DNA of 11,515 nt from Flavobacteriales bacterium (GTDB lineage: Bacteria > Bacteroidota > Bacteroidia > Flavobacteriales_F > PHOS-HE28), in contig JADKCV010000052.1 in assembly GCA_016718655.1 (NCBI GenBank), positions 1-11,515 of the forward strand, in the 5' to 3' direction. Below are positions 1-11,515 of the stretch, piece by piece. Position 1 is the first letter of the stretch; every line of letters starts with the position of its first letter. Under the pieces are notes generated by a model. That model had not been told where the DNA came from. It was given only the letters and a program-made list of their open reading frames with translations, and ran no database searches. Position numbers and translations under genes: made by a program.

Positions 1-1
1 G

Positions 2-190
2 AAAGCCGGTGGCCAGAACAAACTGGCCGTGGTGAAACTGGTGAAAGAACTCACCGGCCTGGGACTGAAAGAAGCAAAAGACCTCGTTGACGGCGCTCCG
101 AAGCCGCTGAAGGAAGGTGTGTCCAAAGAGGACGCAGAGAGCCTGAAGCAGCAATTGACGGAAGCCGGCGCTGAAGTTGAAGTTAAGTAA
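2..190 (+). CDS. rplL: 50S ribosomal protein L7/L12, C-terminal part (5' end outside window)
   Basis: The first 62 codons in the window, up to the TAA at 188-190, give the C-terminal globular domain of ribosomal protein L7/L12. The family motif TGLGLKEAKDLVDGAPKPLK is complete, and the protein ends in the usual acidic, lysine-capped tail (EAGAEVEVK). Intact L7/L12 is about 120-130 residues, so roughly half the gene lies left of the window. In the family this domain forms the mobile stalk tip of the large ribosomal subunit and recruits translation factors; the N-terminal dimerisation domain and hinge are not visible here. It sits just upstream of rpoB in the same orientation, the classic rplL-rpoB-rpoC order. 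No frameshift is visible in this part. Confidence 0.97.
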   Translation, partial: KAGGQNKLAVVKLVKELTGLGLKEAKDLVDGAPKPLKEGVSKEDAESLKQQLTEAGAEVEVK

Positions 191-207
191 GATCAACGCG
201 CAAGCCA

Positions 208-256
208 CACAGCAGTCCGGAGAGGCCCCACGGCGGGCCTTTCCGGCTGTGCTGTG
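208..256 (+). promoter_or_regulatory. Strong hairpin in the rplL-rpoB gap (possible attenuator or processing site)
   Basis: Bases 217-228 pair with 235-246 to give a 12 bp stem (one G-U) around a 6-base loop at 229-234. A small internal loop then leads to a further 7 bp outer stem, 208-214 with 250-256. The hairpin starts 17 bases after the rplL stop. There is no T-run after it, so it does not look like a full intrinsic terminator. In Escherichia coli the same gap holds a partial terminator and an RNase III site that lower rpoBC expression relative to the ribosomal proteins. A similar role here is inference from position and structure. The remaining 257-367 leader shows no convincing Bacteroidota promoter. 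Confidence 0.6.
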
Positions 257-367
257 ATCAAGCTCAAAGGGGCAGCGCATCCCACTCTCCATCCGGCTCG
301 GAGGTCCGGAAAGTAAAGTGGATCGGCTCGAACTTTTGGTCGTCTTCCGTTATCCCAATACGCACCC

Positions 368-3300
368 ATGGCCCAGGCGAAGACCAGTTCCAAGCAAAGC
401 AAGCGCATCGATTTCGGCTCCAGCCCGCTTTCGTCGACTACCACGATTTCCTCGATATCCAACTGAAGAGTTTTGGAAGACTTCTTCAGATCGAGACCTC
501 CCCGAACACCACGGGCGAGAAAGCCCCCTCAAGGTTGTTCAGAGAGCTTCCCCATCACGGACACGCCGCAACCAGTTCGTGCTGGAATTCCTGGACTACT
601 TCATCGATCGCCCCGCTACAGCATCGACGAGTGCATCAGGCGCGGGTTGACCTCCAGCGTGCCTGAAGGCCAAACTGAAACTGTCTGCACCGATCCCGAG
701 CACGAGGACTTCGAGACCATCGTGCAGGACGTATACCTCGGGCAGATCCCCTACATGACCCCCAAAGGCTCGTTCGTTGTGAACGGCGCCGAGCGCGTGG
801 TCGTGAGCCAGCTGCACCGCAGCCCGGGCGTGTTCTTCGGCCAGAGCCGCCACGCCAACGGCACCAAGCTTTACAGCGCCCGTGTCATCCCCTTCAAGGG
901 TTCGTGGATCGAATTCGCCACGGACATCAACGGTGTGATGTACGCATACATCGATCGTAAGAAGAAGTTGCCGGTTACCACGCTGTTGCGTGCCATCGGT
1001 TTCGAGAGCGACAAAGGCATCCTGGAGATCTTCGGCCTGGCTGATGAAGACGAAGGTGACCAAGGCCAACCTGAAGGAGTCCGTGGGCCGCAAGCTCGCC
1101 GCCCGCGTGCTGAAGAGCTGGGTGGAGGACTTCGTGGACGAGGATACCGGGGAAGTGGTGTCCATCGAACGGAACGAAGTGCTGATCGATCGCGAAACGG
1201 TGATCGAAGACATCCACGTGGACCAGATCGTGGAGAGCGGTGCCAAGACCGTTATCCTGCACAAAGCAGGCATCAACGCTGCCGACTACGCCCTCATCTA
1301 CAACACCCTCCAGAAAGATACCTCGAACTCGGAGAAGGAGGCCGTGGAGGTGATCTACCGCCAGTTGCGTAACGCCGAGCCGCCCGATCTGGAAACAGCC
1401 CGCGGTGTGATCGACAAGCTCTTCTTCAGCGAGCAGCGCTATGACCTCGGTGAAGTGGGTCGCTATCGGATCAACAAGAAGCTCGGCCTGCAAAGCGAAC
1501 TGAGCGTGAGGGTACTGACCAAGGAGGACATCATCTTCATCATCAAGTACCTGATCGAACTGGTGAACGTGAAGGCCGATGTGGACGATATCGACCACTT
1601 GAGCAACCGTCGCGTGCGCACCGTGGGCGAGCAGTTGCACGCCCAGTTCGGCGTGGGTCTGGCCCGTATGGCCCGCACCATCCGCGAGCGCATGAACGTG
1701 CGCGACAACGAGGTGTTCACACCTACCGACCTGATCAATGCCAAGACCCTGAGCTCGGTGATCAACTCGTTCTTCGGAACGAACCAGTTGAGCCAGTTCA
1801 TGGACCAAACGAACCCGCTCAGCGAAATAACCCACAAGCGCCGCATGTCGGCGCTTGGACCCGGTGGTCTGAGCCGCGAGCGTGCCGGTTTCGAAGTACG
1901 TGACGTACACTACACCCACTACGGTCGCCTCTGCACCATTGAGACCCCTGAAGGCCCGAACATCGGTCTGATCAGCAGCCTCTGCGTGTACAGCAAGATC
2001 AACAGCCTTGGCTTCATTGAGACCCCGTACCGCCCCGTGAAGGAGGCAAGGTGGATATGAAGGCCGAGGTCGTCTACCTCAGCGCCGAAGAGGAGGACAA
2101 CCTGATGATCGCGCAGGCGAACGCCCAGGTCAACGAGAAGGGTGAATTCACCGGCAACCGCGTGAAGGCGCGCCTCATGGGCGACTTCCCTGTGGTGGAG
2201 CCGACCGAACTGCACTTGATGGACGTGGCGCCGAACCAGATCGCGTCGATCGCCGCTTCGTTGATCCCCTTCCTGGAGCACAACGATGCCAACCGTGCGC
2301 TCATGGGCTCGAACATGATGCGTCAGGCCGTGCCACTGCTGCGCCCCGAGGCGCCGTTCGTTGGTACCGGTCTGGAAGAACTCGTGGCCCGCGACAGCCG
2401 TGTACTGCTGGTTGCCGAAGGTGACGGTGTGGTGAAATCGGTGGACAGTGACAAGATCGTGATCGAGTACAAGCGTACCGAGGACGAGCGAACCGTGAGC
2501 TTCGATGGAGATGAGAAGGAATACAAGCTCACCAAGTTCCTGAAGACCAACCAGAGCACCTGCATGAACCTGCGACCCATCGTGCGCAAGGGCGAGAAGG
2601 TGACCAAGGGGCAGACACTTTGCGAAGGCTACGGCACCCAGGATGGCGAACTGGCCATCGGCCGCAACCTCCAAGTGGCGTTCATGCCGTGGAAGGGCTA
2701 CAACTTCGAGGATGCCATCGTGATCAGCGAGCGCGTGGCCAGTGAGGACATCTTCACCTCCATCCACATCGATGAGTACATCATGGAAGTACGCGACACC
2801 AAGCGCGGCCTCGAAGAACTCACCGCCGATATCCCGAACGTTTCCGAGGAGGCCACCAAAGACCTCGACGAGAACGGCTTGATCCGCATCGGTGCGGAGA
2901 TCAAGAAGGGATATCCTCATCGGCAAGATCACCCCGAAAGGGGAGACCGACCCTTCGCCGGAGGAGAAACTGCTCCGCGCCATCTTCGGCGACAAGGCCG
3001 GTGATGTGAAGGACGCTTCCATGAAGGCTCCGCCGAGCACCAAGGGTGTGGTGATCGATAAGAAGCTCTTCAGCCGTGCCGTGAAGGACAAGAAGAGCAA
3101 GGGCAACGAGAAGGGGATCCTCGATCAGATCGACAAGGAGCAGGACAAGGACCTCGGCACCTGAAGAACCTTTGATCGGAGAAATTGATGAAGCTCGTTG
3201 ATGGCCAGTCCAGCAACGGTGTCTTCAACAAGTACAAGGAAGAGCAGATCAAGAAAGGCGTGAAGTTCAGCGCCAAGGTGCTCCAGGGCATCGACTTCAT

Positions 3301-4180
3301 CACCGTGGACCCCACCGAGTGGACCGCGGACAAGAAGACGAACGAACTGGTCCGCCAGCTCATCCACAACTACAACATCCGCCACAGCGACATCAGCGGT
3401 GTGTACAAGCGGAAGAAATTCCAAGTGAGCATCGGCGACGAACTGCCCACCGGTATCGTGAAACTGGCCAAGGTCTATGTGGCCGCCAAGCGTAAGCTGA
3501 CGGTGGGCGACAAGATGGCCGGCCGCCACGGTAACAAGGGTATCGTGGCCAAGATCGTTCGCGACGCCGACATGCCGTTCTTGGAAGATGGCACGCCTGT
3601 GGACATCGTCCTGAACCCACTGGGTGTACCAAGCCGGATGAACCTGGGCCAGATCTACGAGACCGTTCTGGGCTGGGCAGGCAAAAAGCTGGGCCGCAAG
3701 TACGCTACGCCGATCTTCGACGGTGCCACGCACGATCAGATCAACGCCGAGACCGATGAAGCCGGTATCCCGCGCAACGGTAAGACCTACCTCATCGATG
3801 GCGGCACGGGTGTGCGCTTCGACCAGCCGGCCACCGTGGGTGTGATCTACATGATCAAGCTCGCACACATGGTGGACGACAAGATGCACGCACGTTCCAT
3901 CGGACCATACAGCTTGATCACCCAGCAGCCGCTGGGTGGTAAGGCCCAGTTCGGTGGTCAGCGCTTCGGTGAAATGGAAGTGTGGGCGTTGGAGGCCTTC
4001 GGTGCCGCCAACATCCTGCAGGAGATCCTCACCGTGAAGAGCGATGACGTGATCGGCCGTGCCAAGGCCTACGAGGCCATCGTGAAGGGCGAGCCCCTTC
4101 CGCAACCGGGCATTCCGGAATCGTTCAACGTGTTGCTCCACGAACTCCGTGGTCTGGCACTGAACGTTTCCCTCGAGTGA
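368..4180 (+). CDS. rpoB: DNA-directed RNA polymerase subunit beta (frame broken by about 14 apparent sequence errors)
   Basis: This encodes the beta subunit, which with beta' forms the catalytic core of RNA polymerase. The span is 1271 codons including the TGA, the usual Bacteroidota length. The ATG at 368 starts MAQAKTSSKQSKRIDFG and is not preceded by a Shine-Dalgarno sequence. Recognisable blocks in order are FPITDT near 545-565, a long clean stretch from CTDPEHEDFETIVQDVYLG (about 686-740) to about 1045, the rifampicin pocket QLSQFMDQTNPLSEITHKRR (from 1785), GPGGLSRERAGFEVRDVHYT, GYNFEDAIVISERV (about 2698-2740), GDKMAGRHGNKG (about 3508-3543) and the C-terminal HELRGLALNVSLE. No single frame spans the gene. 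It moves between all three frames near 425, 475, 486, 520-530, 566, 612, 663, 684, 1050, 2045, 2909, 3160, 3171 and 3178. Family residues resume after each switch, so the gene is annotated as one CDS and the shifts as probable sequencing errors. Residues around 427-690 are unreliable. It is followed by rpoC after 50 bases. Confidence 0.95.
427..690 (+). other. Cluster of indel errors in the 5' part of rpoB
   Basis: The RpoB sequence hops between frames at least eight times here. Reading AFVDYHDFLDIQLKSF needs the frame starting at 427, and EDFF then needs the frame at 476. QIETSPNTTGEK uses the frame at 487. SESFPITDT and then RNQFVLEFLDYFID lie in two further frames, and PRYSIDEC follows after a C missing from the run at 611-614. 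Around 663 about two bases are missing and around 684 one more. This leaves ten out-of-frame residues where the family has roughly LKAKLKLY. Many of the required corrections are one base in a short run of C or G. Confidence 0.85.
1785..1871 (+). other. Rifampicin-binding cluster I of rpoB
   Basis: The codons read QLSQFMDQTNPLSEITHKRR followed by MSALGPGGL, which aligns without gaps to the Escherichia coli cluster I at residues 513-533. The positions where resistance most often arises (Asp516, His526, Ser531, E. coli numbering) carry the sensitive-type residues. Thr replaces the first Asn of the NNPL segment, a common Bacteroidota variant as far as I recall. Sensitivity is inferred from sequence only. 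The stretch lies in a long clean part of the frame, so these residues should be reliable. Confidence 0.8.
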
Positions 4181-4230
4181 TCCACCCGGTGAGCAACTGA
4201 ACGTCGAACGGAAGCAAGCAACGCGAGAAC

Positions 4231-8527
<4,297 letters not shown>

Positions 8528-8604
8528 GCCATGGCCGACTGAACGAGTGAAGCAAGCGGCAATCCCGGCGCGGCCCTGCGCTTCCACCTAAAATCCAAAG
8601 AAAC

Positions 8605-8928
8605 ATGGCCGATCAGAAAGAACAACCCCGCCCCGCGAACCAGCTGAACATCGAGATCAGCGAAGAGGTGGCCGATGGCATCTACAGCAACCTGGCGATC
8701 ATCACGCACAGCAATTCGGAGTTCGTTCTGGACTTCGTGCGCGTGATGCCCGGCGTGCCCAAGGCCAAGGTGCGTGCGCGCATCCTGCTCACCCCACAAC
8801 ATGCCAAGCGCCTGATGCGCGCGCTTGCCGACAACGTGCAGAAGTTCGAACAGGTCCACGGCCAGATCCGCGAAACGGAAATGCCGGAGATCCCGATGAA
8901 TTTCGGCGGGCCTACGGCGCAGGCCTGA
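8605..8928 (+). CDS. DUF3467 domain-containing protein
   Basis: This is an intact 107-residue protein with no signal peptide or membrane segment, so probably cytoplasmic. It matches the DUF3467 family throughout: a QLNIEISEEVADGIYSNLAI block near residues 13-32, then HSNSEFVLDFVRVMPGVPKA, LTPQHAKRL, and a C-terminal PMNFGGP. The function of the family is unknown and none is proposed. The start at 8605 (MADQKEQ) is preceded by an A-rich stretch (TAAAATCCAAAGAAAC), as is common for Bacteroidota genes, rather than a Shine-Dalgarno sequence. It lies 77 bases after rpoC in the same orientation and ends 19 bases before a terminator, so it is probably the last gene of the rplL-rpoB-rpoC transcript. 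From memory, genes of this family often follow rpoC in Bacteroidota. There is no sign of a frameshift. Confidence 0.92.
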   Translation: MADQKEQPRPANQLNIEISEEVADGIYSNLAIITHSNSEFVLDFVRVMPGVPKAKVRARILLTPQHAKRLMRALADNVQKFEQVHGQIRETEMPEIPMNFGGPTAQA

Positions 8929-8947
8929 GACCGCTCACGGCACCCGC

Positions 8948-8974
8948 GAAAGGCCTCCACATCGGGGGCTTTTC
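8948..8974 (+). terminator. Hairpin terminator after the rpoBC-DUF3467 operon, possibly bidirectional
   Basis: Bases 8948-8958 (GAAAGGCCTCC) pair with 8964-8974 (GGGGGCTTTTC) over 11 bp with two G-U wobbles and a 5-base loop ACATC. The right arm ends in TTTT with pyrimidines following, which suits an intrinsic terminator on the + strand. The arm read from the - strand ends in TTTC, so it could also stop the converging phospholipase transcript. Its place 19 bases after the DUF3467 stop supports it. Confidence 0.75.
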
Positions 8975-8978
8975 TCAT

Positions 8979-9236
8979 TCACGGTGACGAAGTGCGAACC
9001 AGGCTCAGAGCTCGGCGCAGTGCATGCCGCTCCACCACGTTCTCATCCGCACTCATCGCTCTAGCTCTTTTCCACGTGCTTGCGTAACCATCGGTGGCAT
9101 AGCCGTGCCTGATCATGTGCAGGTCCAGCAAGAAGCCATCCATCGCTCCCACGCCGCATCAGGCTTTGTCGGTGGCAGGTTTGTCGTACTCGCCCTTCAC
9201 GGACTCGTAGGTGTCGAGGAGGTCGTGTGTGATCAT
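8979..9236 (-). other. Possible small coding region overlapping the phospholipase stop (uncertain)
   Basis: The gap between the convergent genes is not obviously empty. On the - strand an ATG at 9236-9234 overlaps the phospholipase TGA at 9235-9233 in an ATGA arrangement typical of translational coupling. It opens a frame starting MITHDLLDTYESVKGEYDKP with mostly G or C third positions, which stops at 9159-9161. The same frame is open again from an ATG at 9143 for 54 codons (MDGFLLDLHMIRHGYATDGY and on) to a TGA at 8981-8979. The +1 frame bridges the gap with PDAAWERWM. Given the indel errors elsewhere in the window, these pieces could be one protein of about 80-85 residues broken by two errors. 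They could equally be chance. I recognise no family. If it is not coding, I see nothing else in 8975-9232. Confidence 0.22.
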
Positions 9237-11515
9237 TCCTGCGCCTTCTGGTTGAAGAGGATGTAGCCGAAGTTCAGGCTCCACGCCCATGGTTCCTTTA
9301 CGCCATCGAAGTAACTGAGGTTGAACCACACCGGTCCCACGGGACTTTGGTAGATCAGTGAGCCGGACCCGAGGTAATACCGGTCGGTGAACGAAGCGCC
9401 GCGGACCGCAGCATTGTCCTCTCCTCGAACGATCGGTTCGTAGGGTTGGAAAACATGCGCTTCCAAGCGAAGGTCGAATTTGTTGCGTGCAACGGCGATA
9501 ATGGTGCGTACGCCGCCTGCGATGTATTTGGGCGAGCGGAACTGTTCCATGAAATACGTCTTGCTTTCCGGTGTTGGCTGGAAGGCTGGCGATCGGATGA
9601 TGCTGGCCGTGTAGTTCTGGAACATCGGCATGGTACTGAAAACGCCCTCGGCCAAGAAGCCGAACTTGAAGATGCCCCGAGGCAGGAAATACTGATCCAA
9701 GGTCACCTTGGCGACCGCCCACTCATGTTGGGCCCGATAGTCCACGTTCTTGCTTGTTGACGCTGTGGATCCGGGTCGGGTCTCATCGCCGCCCACCTAT
9801 CGCAGCGCGCCATCAACGATTCACCTGCATTGGGATGTTGTTTCCGGTTGAGCGAATTCCGTTCGATCATCAAGCCGGTCGTGAGATGCCTGAACTTCGT
9901 AACATCGGAGGTGTCCTGGCCGGTGAATTCGATGCCTTGATAGTACCGGTCCAGCGTTTCCCCATACTTGATATCGTAGCGCAGCAGGCCCTTGTTATCC
10001 AAGCCCATGCCCACGTTCATGCCACCGTAAGCTTCGCGGATCACGATGAAGGATGGCTTCACCTCATCGAAGAAGGTGCTGAAGCTACGGAAGTGGTCCC
10101 ACCGGTGCAGGTTGAACACGGGTTCCAAGTAGATGGGGCGCTTTGGTGCAGGTAAGCGCGCATCTTCACCTGACCAGCCGAATAGAATTTGCCGAAGAAG
10201 GAGAGTGCTTCGACTGTGCGGAACTGCGACCGAAGAGGTTGTAGCGCAGACCCACCATGCCGGTGTTGATCGGTCGTGACGAGAACATGCCGCCGAAACG
10301 TACTTCCAGGTCTTTCTCGGTCTTCACATGCAGGTCCAGATCGAAGCGCTGCGCTTCGGGCCTGTAGGTGGCTTTGGGATAGAGCATCGCAATGTTCCTA
10401 TCGGCCACTATCCGGAAGTACTTCGGTTTCAGGCTGGCAGGGGTAGAGCACTCGCCCTCCGGTACAGGCTGCGCCCACATAGCGCGTCGGCGACCGTGTC
10501 GAGGTCCATGGATCCGCACCGCCCGAAGTCCATCTTCGGAGCTGGGGCGGAACGCCTTGCGCTTGCATCCATCTTCCGGGTGATACCCGGCGTTGCAGGT
10601 GCGCCAGGATCTCCGGCATTCGGCTCATCGCGTCGGCGTATCCATCGGCAATCGGAGCAGCATCACTGAAGTCGAACAACGAGGTTGCCGTCCGGGGTTC
10701 CACGATAACGCCATTCTCGCATTGGATCTCGTAGCGCGTGCGCTCCTGCATCATGGCACGCAACTGCCCTAGCAGATCATCCTCACTGGGTGGCGGACTG
10801 TTGTTCGCGACGTTGCTGCCCACGATGAAATCCGGAAGAAGTCCTTGTACATCACATCGCTGGGGAAGTTGTTGTACAGCCCCCCGTCCATCATCAGGTG
10901 GCCATCCACCCGGATGGGCTTGAAGTAGAACGGATAGCTCATGCTGGCGCGCATCGCTTGTGCGAGATCACCTCTGCTGAACACCACCGAACGCTGGTCG
11001 GTGATGTCCGAGGCCACGCAGCGGTACGGCACGAAGAGACTGTCCATGTCGTATCCAGACAGTGCCGATACAGGGCCGAACTCGGTCATCTGCTCGTAGT
11101 CGATCAATGCCGGTTCGCGCAGGTTCGTGGGGAGTGAATACTGCAGGGTCGTATCAAGGTCCAACCGAAGGCTGAGCAGTGTTGCATCAGGAGCGTCCTG
11201 TTTGAAGTAATACTGGTACCGTGGTTCGATCCCGCCATCGGCCATGATCTTGAAGATGTCCGAGCGGAAGAGCGAATCGATCTCCGTAGGCGACCAACCA
11301 GCAGCGTACAAACCACCGACGAGCGCTCCCATGCTACTGCCGGTGATGTAATCGATGGGGATACCGTTCTCCTCCAAGGCTTTCATCACCCCGATATGGG
11401 TGAGGCCCGCTGCCCCGCCTCCGCTAAGCACCAAACCCACGCGCTGGCCGCACACCACGGAGGTGCAGAGCAGGAGGAGCAGCGAAGGGATGATCGCACT
11501 GGGAAAGCGATGCGT
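9233..11515 (-). CDS. Patatin-like phospholipase with C-terminal BamA-type outer-membrane barrel (start outside window; several apparent frameshifts)
   Basis: Read from the right edge leftwards, the gene opens inside a signal peptide (IIPSLLLLLCTSVVCGQ), then enters a patatin domain. This has the oxyanion-hole motif SGGGAAG, the nucleophile elbow GSSMG with its Ser codon at 11333-11335, and the catalytic Asp in DGGLYNNFP at 10886-10888, so the Ser-Asp dyad is complete. A POTRA-like segment follows (LKPKYFRIVADRNIAMLYPK near 10430). Next comes a barrel with LEPVFNLHRWDHF, VKPSFIV and ERNSLNRKQ, ending in SLNFGYILFNQKAQE at the TGA at 9233-9235. The layout resembles the PlpD/FplA class and Bacteroidota patatin-barrel proteins, so an outer-membrane lipid hydrolase is inferred; substrate and side of the membrane are unknown. 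The visible span is about 760 codons, near full length. Frames change near 10834 (a missing base), several times between about 10595 and 10460, again at 10210-10150, and near 9800. Family residues resume each time, so sequence errors are likelier than decay, though a pseudogene cannot be excluded from sequence alone. Confidence 0.88.
10460..10595 (-). other. Frameshift-dense stretch between the patatin and barrel parts of the phospholipase gene
   Basis: Going down the - strand after MPEILAHLQRR, coding pieces alternate between two frames. KRKAFR is in one frame, APKMDFG in another and AVRIHG back in the first. LDTVADALCGRSLY is again in the second, and PEGECSTPASLKPKYF in the first. Together they read as a plausible linker and first POTRA strand. 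About five single-base corrections are needed within 135 bases, so residues here should not be trusted. Confidence 0.7.

Noticed and set aside
335..367. A Bacteroidota promoter before rpoB, suggested by TTTG at about 335-338
   Set aside because: There is no TAnnTTTG element at the right spacing, so TTTG alone is not enough.
2043..2060. Programmed ribosomal frameshifting in rpoB
   Set aside because: No slippery heptamer with a matching downstream structure recurs at the breaks, the shifts go in both directions, and the family needs none.
368..3200. rpoB as a true pseudogene or a naturally split subunit
   Set aside because: Natural splits of RpoB are rare and occur once between domains. Here there are about fourteen changes, some within helices and strands of conserved blocks, with every lost residue recoverable in another frame.
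9446..9760. + strand open frame of about 100 codons opposite the phospholipase barrel
   Set aside because: The - strand reading gives clear family residues over the same bases; the + strand translation has no recognisable features.
10328..10669. + strand open frame of about 113 codons opposite the patatin-barrel linker
   Set aside because: It covers the frameshift-dense stretch of the - strand gene and reads as arginine-rich low-information sequence, typical of an opposite-strand shadow.

Overview
The window looks like a piece of a GC-rich chromosome from a member of the Bacteroidota, probably near the Flavobacteriales. It carries the end of the conserved ribosomal-protein/RNA polymerase operon. 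The lineage call rests on the RpoB and RpoC sequences, on a DUF3467 protein directly after rpoC, on starts without a clear Shine-Dalgarno sequence, and on a Bacteroidota-style patatin/outer-membrane-barrel protein. It is an inference from family resemblance, not from a search.

Layout on the + strand: the C-terminal half of rplL (2-190); a strong hairpin in the rplL-rpoB gap (208-256); rpoB (368-4180); rpoC (4231-8527); a small DUF3467 gene (8605-8928); and a hairpin terminator (8948-8974). The rest is read from the - strand: a patatin-like phospholipase with a C-terminal BamA-type barrel (11515 down to 9233) whose first codons lie beyond the right edge. The two transcription units converge on 8930-9232. 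That gap also holds an uncertain small reading frame on the - strand, which starts by a 4-base overlap with the phospholipase stop.

The most striking property is the number of broken reading frames. rpoB needs about fourteen small insertions or deletions to read as one protein, eight or more of them between 425 and 690. rpoC needs one (an extra G at 4747-4749). The phospholipase gene needs at least four to six. The protein continues across each break with family-typical residues, many breaks fall in short homopolymers, and rpoB starts and ends in the same frame with the normal total length. Because RpoB is essential, these are best read as sequencing or assembly errors from an indel-prone read type, not as biology. 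The phospholipase gene is probably intact for the same reason.

Functionally, rplL supplies the ribosome stalk protein, and rpoB and rpoC supply the two large subunits that form the RNA polymerase active centre. The DUF3467 protein has no known role but travels with rpoBC in this phylum. The phospholipase is an unrelated envelope protein. I found no tRNA, rRNA, CRISPR array, insertion sequence or mobile element, and no convincing new system. The items most worth a second look are the error pattern, the DUF3467 linkage, the rplL-rpoB hairpin and the possible small coupled gene at 8979-9236.
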